A stretch of DNA of 64,000 nucleotides from contig JACBWW010000003.1 of the NCBI GenBank assembly GCA_020086605.1, forward strand, positions 3,846,989-3,910,988, given 5' to 3'. The notes beneath the pieces are model-generated. The model worked only from the letters and a program-made list of their open reading frames with translations, was not told where the DNA came from and made no database searches. This document shows, one piece after another, positions 1-12,500 of the stretch (position 1 is the first letter of the stretch; every line of letters begins with the position of its first letter). The stretch is from Lanius collurio. Its lineage: Eukaryota; Chordata; Aves; Passeriformes; Laniidae. The translations under genes and the position numbers were made by a program.

Positions 1-26
1 TTTTCTGTGACTAAAAGGTATTCTTT

Positions 27-178
27 TTTTTTTTACTCTTTTTTATTTTAAATTTCTTTTTTGTTTGTTTGTTTGGGGTTTTTTTGTTTGTTTGTTTGTG
101 GTTTTTTGGTTTTTGTTTTTTGGGGTTTTTTTTGTTTTTGTTTTTGTTTTGGTTTTGGGTTTTTTGGGTTTTTTTGTG
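27..178. repeat. T/G-rich simple repeat (GTTT-type)
   Basis: This is a long low-complexity tract of T runs broken by single G or GGG, with local GTTTGTTT periodicity. Open frames across it on the minus strand are Lys/Asn/Thr-rich products of the repeat and not genes. It could be the A-rich tail of a minus-strand retroposon, but no recognisable element body follows it. Confidence 0.9.
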
Positions 179-1878
179 TGTGTGATGGTCCATGCACATT
201 CCTCTTCTAGGTAGGCAGACCTGGATGGCATTGTGTGATTGGCTGAATATGGTTTGTTGCTTGAGCTTCCATCATTATTTAAACATCCTCAACCTTTCCC
301 CCATGCCATAGCTGTGAAGAAGAGTAAGTTAGTTCAATACACAGCTAGGTATAGTGAGTCTACTTGCTCATGAGTGTCTCAGAGCAGTTTTTAAATTAAT
401 TTACACTCTCAGTGGGGAACAAAACACCTAAGGTAGAATCAGAACAGCCAATGTTTATCAAGACTATTTTCTCAACATGTCCTCCAATAATTTAGACTAA
501 TGCCACATAACTTTTGATAACATCCAATACTGAGTTCCTTAGACTAAGCTGGGGAGAAGATTTCTATCTAATTGCAAAAATCAATAAATTAGGCAAGCAA
601 AAACATCTCTGCACCTTTGTATTTGACCTGATGGTATATTTTAAATGGGTGTTTGTGTTAAGTACTGCATGGTTCCCTATATTTGCCTTGGCACAAAAAA
701 ATGTTATGGTTTTATATTTTATACCTGAGAAAGACAAGATGACCTTGAAATTAAAGTCCCTCATAATTCACTGAAAAAATGGGGCAGAATTAGGACTGCA
801 TAGGCAAATTTTTCTTTTCCAAGTGTCAGTTAAATATTTATGTTCTCTCAACATATTTTTATTAATGAAATCTCAATATATATATTAACATATCTTTGTA
901 TGGATATGCATATGCATTGCATAGGGCAAAACACAACATGGTGACAGAGGGGATAGGGAAGTAGACAACTTGCAGAGGGAGCACTGTTTATGATGTCTTC
1001 TTAAGCAAGATGTGATGAACAGACAAGTGAATTGTGCAACATATCCCACTCACATAACAAGAAAGTCTTTACTTTTGTTTATTACTTTTGGCATAAGTTA
1101 CAGAAGCATGTTTCATTAATATTTTAGATTTTCTGTAATACTTTGAGGTCATACAGTTTGGGCTTTGCTGCATGTTTTTAATTTTCAAATTCATGTTTTA
1201 AAAAAATTCAACTGGAAAAGTCAAAATAATTTACAGACACTCTTTAAGGAAACTAAAAAGTAACCTTGTGAAATTAAAAAAAGAGTATTATCACTAATTA
1301 GGTTAAGAAACGGCACAACAGAGATATTTATACTAGTTCTTACAAATCTAAACTTACCCCAGGTCACACAAGAAGGCTGTGTAGAGTCCCAAATAGAATT
1401 CACCTCTCCAGACTTGCACATTTGTTCCTCAATGATGTTTATGTCTGTTTGGCATTAGGTATGGTCATAAAGTGATCAATTTCATTGGCTATTTAACATT
1501 ATTCAAATGGGGAAAATGAACTGGATTGCTAGTCTTTTTCAAATAAAAGGAACATAATATGAAACTGGTCATTATTCATTATCAGTTAAACAAATATAAA
1601 TACTTCATAGATCTTTTTATTCACTTTGTATTCATTTAAGGCCAAATTTTCAGCGCAAGGGATCACACACACAGGTTTGCCTATTTATCTGCACACCAGG
1701 ATTGGCACAGAGAAATGAGGTGATTGTGTATGGAAACTGGTAGCTGGACATACAGTAATCTGACCCACACACTTTCAGGAAAATGGTTTTGCATTTTATA
1801 CAGGGGTGTGTTAGGGAAACATATGAATATGCAGACAATTTACTAGATGTCTACTGGGAATAAAATACAGCACAGAGG
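179..1878. other. Intronic or intergenic AT-rich DNA, no feature seen
   Basis: This stretch is AT-rich with frequent stops in all frames. I found no exon with matched splice sites, no RNA gene and no repeat I recognise. If the candidate exon at 2656 is real, this is part of its upstream intron. Confidence 0.5.
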
Positions 1879-2222
1879 AAAAAGTCTAGGAGGTTCCTGG
1901 AATGTCTGGAAGATACCTTCCTCTCAAAGCTGGTGAGAGAGTCAGCTAGGCATGTCGTTTGTGAACAGAGAAGGACTTGTGGATGACATGATAGTTGGAG
2001 CCTGTCTTGGGTACAGAGATCATGAAATGAGAGAGGTTTTGATTCTTGGATAAGTAAGGAGGGATGCCCAGGGAAGTGGCTGAGTCACTACCTCTGGACA
2101 TATTTAAAAGATGTGTAGAGTTGGCACTAAAGGACATGGTTTAGTGGTGCTCTTGGCTGTGCTGGGTTAATGGTTGGACTTGATGATCCAAAAGGTCTTT
2201 TCCAAGCGAAATAATTCTATGA
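1879..2222 (+). mobile_element. CR1 LINE fragment, internally deleted
   Basis: The first part (about 1885-2060) translates, with breaks, as the end of the CR1 ORF2 endonuclease domain. It contains a run close to the family pattern GLVDDMIVGACLG followed by a DHEM-like motif. The second part (about 2063-2222) is the CR1 3' untranslated end, with the usual 'ttggacttgatgatccaaaa' stretch, a 'ggtcttttcca' stretch and a single decayed ATTCTATG-like tail. The whole reverse transcriptase region, normally between these parts, is missing. Both parts have the same orientation, so a deletion within one copy (or during insertion) is simpler than two insertions. Many mismatches and stops show that it is old and dead. 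Confidence 0.85.
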
Positions 2223-2655
2223 AAATTTTGGAAATTTTTCTCCAGCTTTTATTGGTGATAAAATGGAAATCAGGCTTTTCTTCTTTTGAGGAAAATACAT
2301 CCAAAAACTTCGTAACAGTAAAAATAGACTGGATTATCTCTTGAACTGACTTTTTTTCTCACAATAATTCTTTTGGTTTTCCTGCAAAATACACTAGAGT
2401 TTTATATGTTTTGTTAGTTTTAAATGAAGTTGTTAAAACAAAAAGTACTTTCAATTAGACCACGCAACTTTAATGATGAAAAGGGTTAAATCTTCTCTTT
2501 CTAGCTTATGTACATATCAAATAGAAAAACAAGTATTTGCTTTTGAAATAACCCAGTGATAAAGATCCTGGTAGGTTTAGTTCAAATAATCTTTCCATGA
2601 AAAATTGTGCAAATTAGCTCTTAAATATAAAGTTTATGCTTTATTTTTCTGCTAG

Positions 2656-2776
2656 GATCACCCATCCTTAAGTCTGTCCCTCCTGGCAATCTGCATTCTC
2701 AACTGGCTGTCCCATCTCCTATTAGGAACAGATTCATACCTCAGCAGTACAAGGTGCTGGATAAAGCAACAATGAG
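2656..2776 (+). CDS. Candidate internal coding exon of an unidentified gene
   Basis: A pyrimidine-rich acceptor (ctttatttttctgctag) precedes the exon and a good donor (ATGAG|gtatga) follows it. The 121-nt exon enters with 2 nt of a split codon and leaves with 2 nt (AG). One frame is open throughout; the other two contain stops. The open frame encodes 39 residues that look like a real protein tail: it starts SPILKSVPPGNLHSQL, continues with AVPSPIRNRF and ends QQYKVLDKATM. It is rich in Ser and Pro with basic residues, as in disordered cytoplasmic tails. I do not recognise the family. The exit phase fits the candidate terminal exon at 17395, where AG plus T gives Ser. It also fits the weaker candidate at 4862. 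Confidence rests on splice sites and frame only. Confidence 0.55.
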
Positions 2777-4861
2777 GTATGACTATCATTCCTTTTCTTT
2801 TTAAACACATCTTTACTCATTAGAGTACATAAAGAAGTTAGGCCCAAGAGCCCTAAAGAAAGAGGATAAAGTATGCTTTCTCATCTTCCTCAACCTCATC
2901 ACTTTTAATCTATTGAATTTGTTTATTCTCTTCTGATGCACATTGTTAAGTGCATTTAGAGAAGTATTTTATGCATGGTTATTTTGTGACTAGTGTGATA
3001 GACATCACTTTTTATTAGTTACAATTGCAAAGATGTTCATTAGAGATTTTGGGTGTATTCTTTATCAAGCTCTCATATTTCACTGAGTCATTCTTGTTAA
3101 ATTCCTTCCAATTATGTAAGCTAAGGAAAGGATGGCTCTGCAGTGACATTTGCACTCCATGTGTTGGTTTACAACCTCTTTAATTATAGCCAGTCTCTAA
3201 AGCACTTCCACATACCCTTAAATATAGCTGATCCTTTTTATATAATTTCATTTGGCTGTTGGAGTTTGGAGAATATCCAGTAAAGCACTCCAGCAAATTC
3301 AATGAAGTACATACTATAATTAATATAGAGTCCAATAATGATGGTAAACTGGTCTTCCTAGAGAACAGCCAATAAGACATCATGATTTGGCTATTGGCAT
3401 GAATATTTTTTGTGAATTGTTTAACCACAGTAGCTTAGAATTCACCCTGATTTAAAATATGAGGTTTAAATACTGTGCTGTGTATACAAATTGTATCAAG
3501 GATACTATACCTTAAATGTATGAGTAAGCATACTGCAAATTTATATTACTACTTGTCCTCTGCTGTAGCTGCAGAGGATGAATTAACATGTTGTTTCACT
3601 TCAAGGTTTAGCTTTACATTTACTTCAATAGCAAAAATGCCAGAGAGATGCACTGAGCTGCATTGTAATTCAAATATTTGTTCCAGTATTTTTATTCATA
3701 TGTGACTGTGCATAGAGGAAAAAGAAATGGTATCTTTCATCAACAGCCATTAAGTAAAATCAAGCAGTTAAGGCAATTTCACTTTTTGACATATATACTC
3801 ACTTAAAATATCTATTCTATATGTCAAACCAGATATTGTAAAAGTGGATTTTAATGGGAATAATGTATCTGACTTTATTTTAAGTGTACCTATCATTCTG
3901 TATTTGACAGGCAGCATCACAAGGCTTTCTAACACGCAATAATTTTGTCATTCTTCTCTGTAATGACCTGTCCACCCAGAAGTATCTCTAAACTAGAAGA
4001 ATGAATCTCAGTCTGAAGAGAAAAATAAACTCCTCAGAATCAGCTTCTTTTCAAGATGCTTCCAATGTTATTATTCCATTAATAATGCATTTTTAGTTGT
4101 CAAAATTGATCAACATCATAGTTTTTTCCTAGATACTGTTTATTATAAATCACTTCATAACAATGCATTATTTTGAGGTGACTAAGAAACAAAACCATTC
4201 ACTGTCAAAGGGAATTAACAGTCAGGAAGCTATAGTCTTTCAGATGGGGAAATAAGAAAATTAACATACAGAGATCTGTTTTAAAATATCAGTATGTACT
4301 TGTTGGCATAAAAAATGAACAATGTGTAGCCAAGCAGAGAGATTAAAGTTACCTGAAGCATTTCCTAATTGTTCTTGTTGGCTAATTAGAAAGTAATATT
4401 TGAGCAATAATAACTTTTTTCTACAGTCTCAGGGTTTGTATCACACAAGATTATTATATCAAGAACCCTCTCAGGAAATCAAAATTGTTTAAATCAAACT
4501 TTGCTATTTTAACAACATTTTAATCTTATCCTCAGACCTTTTAAAATCTTATTGTTTACCAGTTACAATAAGAATTCAACCTCCACATGATGTTTATGTA
4601 TGTTGAATGAGGGGAGACATTCCATCAGAGAGATCCCCACTGCTAGAACAGATGGGCATTGTCTCAGTACTGTTAAACAGGGCAATGTGGAACATTTTAT
4701 TCCACACATAAAGCAAACCCAGTAAAATTAGCTCTTTTCACTGCTTTTGACACTTTGGTGGAGAAAATCTCCTCTCACCTAGGGAGATGAGTATAAGACA
4801 TCTGAATCAGTTTTGACTTGGGGAATTCTGTATGTAAAAACTGACATTTTCTTTTTTTCAG
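2777..4861. other. Probable intron
   Basis: This is AT-rich sequence with several chance acceptor-like sites. The ones I tested, near 3569, 3626, 3913, 4426, 4535 and 4645, either run into an early stop in the phase set by the 2656-2776 exon or lack a good donor. I see no repeat family here. Confidence 0.45.
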
Positions 4862-4908
4862 CTTCCCACCCAGTGCCCCAGATTCCTATAAAAACCTGTT
4901 AAATGCTA
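4862..4908 (+). CDS. Weak candidate 47-nt exon
   Basis: A very strong acceptor (cattttctttttttcag) is followed by an open frame in the phase left by the 2656-2776 exon. It reads SFPPSAPDSYKNLLNA up to a donor-like GTGAGA at 4909. The same frame stays open well past that donor, to a TAA near 5100, so the exon end is uncertain. The residues are plausible for a protein, but a short open frame behind a good acceptor is expected by chance in several kilobases. It may be an alternative exon or a decoy. Confidence 0.2.
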
Positions 4909-5942
4909 GTGAGAAAAAATCAGGACGTTCCACTCTCTTTTGTCTCACATTAAAAAACCTCAATATTTTCACATTACTTTATATTTATAATTTCCATTTG
5001 AGAAATTATGGTTATCTTCTGCTGCTCATTAATGAGAGCTTTTGCCATTTAAATCCTAGATTTCAAGAGATCTTCGGGAATTTGCTCAAATGTAATTACT
5101 AAAGATGGGACTCTCAATTACAAGGAGATTGTGTTACACAAAATGCAGCAGGTACAAGTCATTACCAAAAAACAAAGTCCAGACATTCTTGTGTGCCAGT
5201 CTTGATCCCCAATAATATATCCTAAAGAGCTGAGGAGCATCTGAGAGAAAAATAGCACAGAAATCATAAACTACAGTTGTTACTGATATATTCTGAACTG
5301 TCAGGATGCTTGGTTGGTAATTAACCTCACAGTTCCAAAAACAAAATCCAGAAAATCTCAAAGAATTTTCCTTGAAGTCTGCAAAGTGGAGGTGACAATT
5401 TATGATCCACAATTTTGGTAAAACAATTTTGAGAATCTTTTTCTCATCCCTGAACATACCAATGAATGGCTTCCACTTTTTCTTGCATGCCTCAGGCCAA
5501 ATTGGTACCAACTGGAAAAAACAAAACAAAAAAAAACCCATAAAACTTGCATTGAAACCTTTCTTGTAAGGAATACAAATAACACAAATGATAACTGCCT
5601 GTCAGTTATATCAGGTTAATTAAACCTTTTTTAAGTAACAATAAAGAAGATACGATAAAGATATTTTTCAAAAAACTACTACATTCTGCCATACAGGCCT
5701 AATTCACCACACAAGATTTGTTCAGCCAATCCTTTAAGTAAGTCAAAAAAGCAACCTTTGATATAATCTGGTAATTTGCTCGAGTCCTTCATAGAGCTGC
5801 TTTGCCCTCCTTGTTCCATGGTTATGTCAGAGTTAGGAAGAAAGACTTGACCTTTTGTACCTGTACCCAAATAGGTATGTGTTTTCTTAATTCAGTTGGG
5901 CAAATTTATCCCCATATCCCACTAAATTGTTTCCTCTTGTAG

Positions 5943-5989
5943 CCGGATAAAGAAGAGACAACAGCTAAGCGAATATTTCATCTCCTTCA
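5943..5989 (+). CDS. Weak candidate 47-nt exon with strong splice sites
   Basis: The acceptor is pyrimidine-rich (attgtttcctcttgtag) and the donor is near-ideal (CTTCA|gtaagt). In phase 0 the exon reads PDKEETTAKRIFHLL and leaves 2 nt, which join the candidate terminal exon at 9024 (CA plus A gives Gln). Two CpGs survive in 47 nt of otherwise CpG-poor DNA, which mildly suggests constraint. A second frame (SRIKKRQQLSEYFISF after joining to 2776) is also open, so the frame is not settled. It would need an upstream exon ending in phase 0 that I can only support weakly (5333-5391). Confidence 0.25.
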
Positions 5990-8900
5990 GTAAGTTTATT
6001 TCTGAGCTAATCTTAAAGCTTCATTCAAATATTGTAATGTTTTTATTCAAACCACCACCAATACAATCCAGTCTGTTTCAGTTTATTACCAATCAATACC
6101 CAAACTGGAGTGCTGTAACTAGAGTCCCAATAAGTAGAAAGGAACTCCTGCCTTAAAAAATAAACCACTACAAAATCCCTAAAGGAAAATGTTTGTGTAT
6201 TAAGTCATCTATCATCCCAGATTCATGCCAGGATGTTTAAAATGTTCTCTTCCCCATTGAAATACTTTTTCTTGGGTATCTTTTACCACAGACAGAATCT
6301 CTTGCAAGCAGGATGCAGGATTGCATGTAGCTTATGAGTACATAGCTGTTCCTTTTTTTTTTTTTTTCCATCAAGGTCTGATTTAACTTTTCTTGTCCTG
6401 CATAGAGATAGCTAATATAATCTCTCACAACCCAACAACATCCATCTGGCATAAAGGGGGATAAATGTCCTATAGTGGTGCTCCTTAAGGCTGGACCATG
6501 GGACAGATCCCTTGAAGGCTACAAGGCTCCTTTGGGGAAGTATTGAACAAGAAGCAGCAGCAGCTGAAGCCAAGGGTGATTGGTGTGCTGTGTGACATGA
6601 CTTTCACAAACCACTCTATATGGCTGTACATTTTGACATGCTCTCTTGATCAAATTAACACAGTTGCAAACAACGAAAAGCAATGCTTCTTATTTAGCTA
6701 TAGAAAATAAAAAATCTATATAGAACTTTTATCAGTGTTTGCAACTGATTAAAAAAAGCTAGTTAAAAATAATTCAGCAGCTATTGAAAATTCTCTTATG
6801 AATGGCAGGAAATGCTAGGTTAGTTTTCACCAACATTAAAAAAAAGTTGACAAAAGCTTGTTTTTTTTAATTAAAAAAATATGTTCCATTCTGCACCCTG
6901 GGAAAAGGTAACCATTTTCATCTTAAAATTATTCATGATTTTAAAAATTTTGCTTGTCTTTTGACTAAATGTGATACTGCAAGAACTAAGGTCTTCACAA
7001 TTTTTAATCCTTTCAAAACTGTCAAAGAAATATCTGAGAAACTGCATATGCTGCTAACAGTGCATTGCCAAGCACACAAAACTCCCTGTTTTCTTTCTTG
7101 CTCTCTCCTTTAAGATATTCAGACTAACTTGGGCAGCCTAGGACTCTTGCACAATGCATGCTAACCTGAATATTTAACAGTCATCTGTGCTAGTTAAAGT
7201 TTAACAATAATTTTTCCCATACACTTTTTCCAACTTAGAAAAGAGGGTTCAAGTTTGAAAGAGTGCTTTGATTTGTACAAGAACACAGTAGCCTGTTGCA
7301 CGCCATTCCGATCTGAGGGCTGTCACTTCTTCCAGCCATCAAGAGACTTCTGAAGAACCAGAAACCTGTCAAGTACTACTCTCTGTCAAAAAGCAAAAAG
7401 AAAATACACATTTTGATCTGGAAATTCATCTCAGACCAGGTACATCGGCTTGCTGATGACAATTGCCTCTCCACAAGTCTATAATGTTTTTGTTGTATGG
7501 TTACAGGAACCTTGTATCTTGTATCAATCAAAGTGTACTCAAGTATATGACAAGATGCTGAACTTAAGAACAAGCCTGAAGTCCCAGCTGGTTTTCAAGT
7601 TAAGTAGAATGCGAAAGAGGTAAGAGTTTCTGACCAGAAAATAATTGTCTTTTGGTAGGAACTGTACTACCACAGGAGGCAGAAATAATGTGAAAAAAAA
7701 AATCCGGTCAGAACCTATTTTCACATATTTTACAACTAAGATATTTAGAATAAAATTCCCCAAATAATTTCAGAAATAATAACCATGACAAGGTAATGAC
7801 AACCATTTAAATTAGAAGTGTAGAGTTACCTCAGAGCTAGCACTGGAAGTGAATTATGACAGTACAAAATGATGCTGATGCCTTTAGAATATCACAGGCT
7901 AAGCAGCTGGCCTAAGAACAGTTGACCAAAGAAGGTCTCATCTGCTCAGGATAAAGTTTATTGTGACAACTATTACTATCAACAAATAAACTGAATCTTT
8001 TGAAGACAGGACTTAGACATCACAATGTAAGAGCAACTAACTAGTCATAGATTTGTCTGTGTTGGAGCTTTAGTTAGATACATGTGACTTTTAAGAAAAT
8101 TAATTCTTGTAGAGGACACTGCAGAGTTCTCTTCTTCAAAGACTTGTAATTCTAGGGGTAAATAAGTACTTACTAATCAATGAGTACAAACCCCTTGGAG
8201 GATATGCAACACAAATATTATTAATAAGAGTAGATATTCCATATGCATGTGTTTGGTTCAAAGGAGAGAAACTTCCGTAGCTTTTTAACTGTGATAAGAA
8301 GTAATTGTATTACATATGTATGTGCAAAAAAATTGTTGCTGAAACACTTAAATTTGAGATATGGGAGAAGGGGCTTCACCCACACTTACAAAACTAAAAA
8401 AATTTCTGTAGCAAGGACCTTCCCCAGCTGATCCCTGACCAGTGCAACTGGTTAAGCAGGTTTCTCCAGTGGTGATTATTTATTCTTTGTCTGCATTCTT
8501 CACCTCACAAGAAGGCAGTCAGCAGCATGGCTTCACATCAATTGGTTCATGGGAATGGTACCTAAGTACTCTAGTGCCTTTTCCTCAGATCTCTTAGTTG
8601 CTCAAGAAGAACTACCACATAAGTGCTGATAGCATTAAAATTGCAAGTAGACCATGTCCTTGAATCAGTCCTGTTGACTTTCTTCACCCAGTGCATTTCC
8701 ATAGGTGCAGTTGCTGTTTGTTGCCACCCTTCTCTCTTGCAGCAATGTCTTTACCTGTGGGCTTAAGCAGTACTCTTGTCCACTGCCAAAAAAAAAAAGA
8801 AAAAAAAAATTATGTGGTATAACTCAACAGGCTGCTTTGCAAAAATTATTTCAAAGGCACTTTTCATGTGAAACTGAAATATACTTCAGAACAGCCAAGC

Positions 8901-9023
8901 TGCTAAATAATTCTTAAAAATTTTGGTTCAATGACTCTGTTGGGTTTTTTTATCGGTGCTAACTTCTCTTCTGATGTTAATCTTTTTTGACATAATTGTT
9001 TTCCTCTTTCTCTGTTGTTACAG

Positions 9024-9195
9024 AATACTTTTTCTACCATTTCATTTTGCCTCCTCAGTCATACAGCTTTTACAACACCAAGACGAAACACACAAGCATG
9101 TCTTGGCACTGGTGTTTGATTAAGGTCAGCAATAGAAGCCTCACACCCAGAAGCAGTTAGCATGAGGATATCAAATAAAAGCAATGAAAATGTAC
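9024..9195 (+). CDS. Weak candidate alternative terminal exon with stop and poly(A) signal
   Basis: A strong acceptor (ctttctctgttgttacag, AG at 9022-9023) is followed by a frame that ends with TAA at 9121-9123. With Gln from the split codon it reads ILFLPFHFASSV and then IQLLQHQDETHKHVLALVFD. A second acceptor at 9057-9058 would shorten it in another phase. A canonical AATAAA lies at 9174-9179, about 50 nt after the stop, followed by a GT-rich stretch (tgttttggaggtctgttttgg), as expected at a cleavage site. Stop, signal and downstream element in order are suggestive. The protein is not recognised and upstream linkage is uncertain. If real, it is an alternative 3' end inside the large intron between 2776 and 17395. 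Confidence 0.28.
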
Positions 9196-9378
9196 TGTTT
9201 TGGAGGTCTGTTTTGGCTAAATGAAATATTACTTGACTGCTGTAGCATCCCAGCTCCACAGAAAGCAGTGTTAAGTGTGTGTAGTACTGAAAAGATCTGG
9301 CAAATGCAGAAATAAGGACAACTTAAGGATATAGTTCACAGTGACATAAAATCCAGAAGGGTAATTGTAAATGTTATG

Positions 9379-9525
9379 GTGGTCTGCTTATGTATGTTGG
9401 TCAGAGCATGGTGCTAAATAACACCAAAGTCCTGGGTTTGATCCCAGTAAGGGCCATTCGTTTAAGAGTTAGACTTCATGATCCTTGTGGATCCCTTCCA
9501 ACTCAAAATATTCTGTGGTTCTGAT
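9379..9525 (+). mobile_element. tRNA-Ile-derived SINE with CR1-like tail (TguSINE1-like)
   Basis: The head resembles tRNA-Ile. It contains GTCAGAGCATGGTGCTAAATAA around the anticodon arm (AAT anticodon context) and a polymerase III B-box-like GGTTTGATCCC at 9435-9445, then a GGGCCATTC acceptor end. The 3' part copies the CR1 tail: GATCCTTGTGGATCCCTTCC followed by a decayed TTCTGTGGTTCTG repeat. The A-box region is degraded (ggtggtctgcttatg in place of the tRNA 5' arm). This architecture matches the passerine SINE that uses CR1 machinery, as I remember it. It is a retroposed copy, not a functional tRNA gene. Confidence 0.82.
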
Positions 9526-12500
9526 AACATCTGATATATTCTTACTATGTTCATATTAAAACATTCATTTTACACAACTTGATCTTTGCCTTCTTTATCA
9601 GATATATTGCTCTGCTTTCCATCATTGGCCATATATTATTTTTCAAATAACATAGATACCCACACCCACACTAATATTACATCTGAGCTTACCATAACTT
9701 CTGACTGTTCAACTGCCAAAAAAGATCCATATTTATATTATACAAGGCAAGGATCTCTTTATACAGCCAGCAAGGGCTGCCCATTCCTACCTACTTGTAG
9801 GTAAGATACAGGCATCGTTAAAACTAGACGTTTAGATGAAAAGTCAAGACAGTAACAGGGTGTGGCAACCCTCTCAGTTATCTATTTTTTCTTCCTTGTG
9901 CCTCCTCTCTAATTCTTTAGTCAAAACACTCAATTCTCATTTTCCTTATTTTCTGCCTGCCAACTGTAGACTTCTGTATTGCATGGAGTAGGACCTGCAT
10001 GTGGTGCCTATGGAGGCCACATAGCCATTATTTCAATTTTGCACTTTCAAAGATTTTACTCATATTTTTCTGATGACAACACGATATCAGGATTCTCTTT
10101 TCTTGCCCAAGTTTTCACCATGCAATGTGAGAGGATGCTAAAGAGATCCAGTATAGGTTCAAATGTATACTTGCAAATAGAGACTTGCAGTGCCCCTTTG
10201 GAACAGAGATTCCAGAGACACAGAACACCCTCAGAAACCCTCCAAGATGTAAACAGAGACAGACAAACAGGTCTTGGCAGTTCCTCCAAGCAAAAAACTT
10301 CACAAACTTACCAATATTTCAAGTTATGACATAGAGTATTACATAGAATGGAAAATGCCTAAACCTGATCACCTTTTACAGCCCCAAGCTTTGATGTGTC
10401 TATCCATCAGCCTGTCCTCACAGGTAATTTCTCAAAGATAATGTAGTTAAATCTTAAAATAAACAAAAGTTATAGATGTTTTTTTTCCATTTCTGGAGAA
10501 GTACTTTTTAATGAAACAATATCTTTATAACTGACAGACCTGGGATTTTCCCAGAACAACAAAACTGTTACCAGGACTCTAGAACTCTTAAATGTGTATG
10601 ATTGCAGGGCATTTCAAGTAGGGAGAACTGACACATCACTTTTCAGCAGTAGCAGTTCCAAAAATGCAGTGTCTTCATTAGAAACACTATGTCATACAGG
10701 GATAAGGTAAAATAGACACATTTGTCTGCTGCTCAGTAAAGGTTGCAGGCAGATTAATTCATCTGTTCTTCTCTAAGGCCTTTTCTCTCTCACTGTCTGA
10801 CTCCAGCAATTGAAGTGACATACTGCTAATGCAGAAAGCTTACCTTAAATGCTCCCTGCCCTTTCCCTACTCAATACCACAATCGTACCATGCCTGGGGA
10901 AACACTCTCAAGAGAGATCTCCCATAACCACTGGTCTCAAGATCAACTAGAGATTCCAGTCAGCATGGTAAAATAGATAAAAGCTGCCAACCATGGCCAT
11001 GCAAGGCATAAAAGTCTGAGGAGCCTAGCAGAGCTACCTGAATTGTGGGGAGTTTAAATGAATGACAAAATTGCTCTTCAGTCTCAAAAGACTGAAGAAA
11101 TTCCATCAGTATTCCTTTCTTCCATCCTCTAAAGGCTTTAATGGCATGCTTAGGAAAGTTGGACTGTGGATGATCCTGAAGAGTTTTCCCAGTGAGTGGA
11201 GCTTGCACAGTTTCTGTCATGAATAGGAGAATAGGCAAAAGCAGACTGCAGAAAAGTAGGGTTCCTTCAGGAAAGAAGTGTCTGGAACAAAAAAAAAAAA
11301 TCACAAGCTCCTTCACGTTTGTTTTTCAGTCAGGTCCTCAAAGTGATGATGGTGTTCCCCATAGAGGCTTCCTTTACTAAGGGCTGCTGAGGGATCTCAT
11401 GCTATTATGGCCACAATCAGACACAGCAGGGGTGTCAGAATGCACTCCATTTTCATCACCACCTGCCAAAGACCCCAGTGTGTGCTTTCCTTCCTAAGAT
11501 GAATAGGAAAGAAGAGAATGAAAAAACCTTTGGGATGCAGAGTTGAAGATGCAAAGGATCAATGATGATTACAGTCATATTTGAAAATAGGGCTTGTGGT
11601 GCTTAACACAAATGATCACCTTTTGAGGTAATGGTTGCGCTTTTTTTTTTGCCAATGTGCTGGGAATAATTTCTTCAATTTGTATGTCTGTTGTTTTCCA
11701 ATCTGTGACAGTGCTTCAAGCCTAAAATAACACAAAGACTTACATTTAAAATATTTTTTTTATGCAGCCCTCTTAATTTTGAGCCTTGCTTCAGGGGCAA
11801 AACCACAAAGATTGAATGAAATCATTGCACTGAAGTAGTAAGAGAGAAGATACCAAACATGGACTGTTCCATCCCAAGTCTAGCCTATAGTGATAAATCT
11901 TTGAAAAGCAAGCACACTAAGGAAATTTCCAAACATTAAAGAAATGTTCAAAGAGAAAAGGTAGTTAGTGTAATCAGGCAGACATCTGTTTTTTGATATC
12001 AGGGTCTCACTTTCCTTTAGATATCCTGCTTTTTGGAGCAAATATAATACTTAAACAGAGTCTGAGTGGTTGCATTATATGTCTGACTGTCTCAGGATGT
12101 CTATTCTGCACATTTCCATCAATATTATTTTAATTTTAGATTTGTGCATTTCAGAGCGATTTACTGCTAAGGGAAACCACCCATTTGGGTCATAAGATTC
12201 ATTCCAGAGTCTGATGCCAACATTTTGTGGATGAGCTGGAGATTCCACAGACAAGTATGATACCTCAAGAAAGAAAAGAAATGAAAATTTTTCATATACG
12301 CTCAGGTGGTCCCTGATCTGCAAGATGTTCAGCTACATGTTTGTGCTAGACACAGAGTGCCAGAAGCAGTCTGGTAATTATGTTCTATGAGAGCTAACTC
12401 CTCTAAACTCTCCAGATGAGCTACCTCAGAGAAGCTCACACTGTCCTGGGTTTCACATAGTCTGAGCTGTCAAAGGTCTCTGATTAGCAAGGCACACCTC

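Noticed and set aside
5134..5541. A 135-codon minus-strand open frame
   Set aside because: It is Phe/Trp/Cys-rich with no recognised domain, has a T-run-derived start region and overlaps a second open frame in another register. I take it as chance in AT-rich DNA.
5698..5738. A 41-nt exon with a good donor (TTTAA|gtaagt)
   Set aside because: The only open phase leaves 1 nt, which gives an immediate stop when joined to the 5943 exon. The other two phases contain a TAA.
7113..7185. A terminal exon after the strong pyrimidine tract at 7090-7113
   Set aside because: It gives only about 16 residues before a stop, has no nearby poly(A) signal, and its phase fits only the least certain upstream exon reading.
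9379..9452. A possible tRNA-Ile gene
   Set aside because: The 5' arm and acceptor stem do not pair and the sequence runs into a CR1-type tail, so it is a SINE head.
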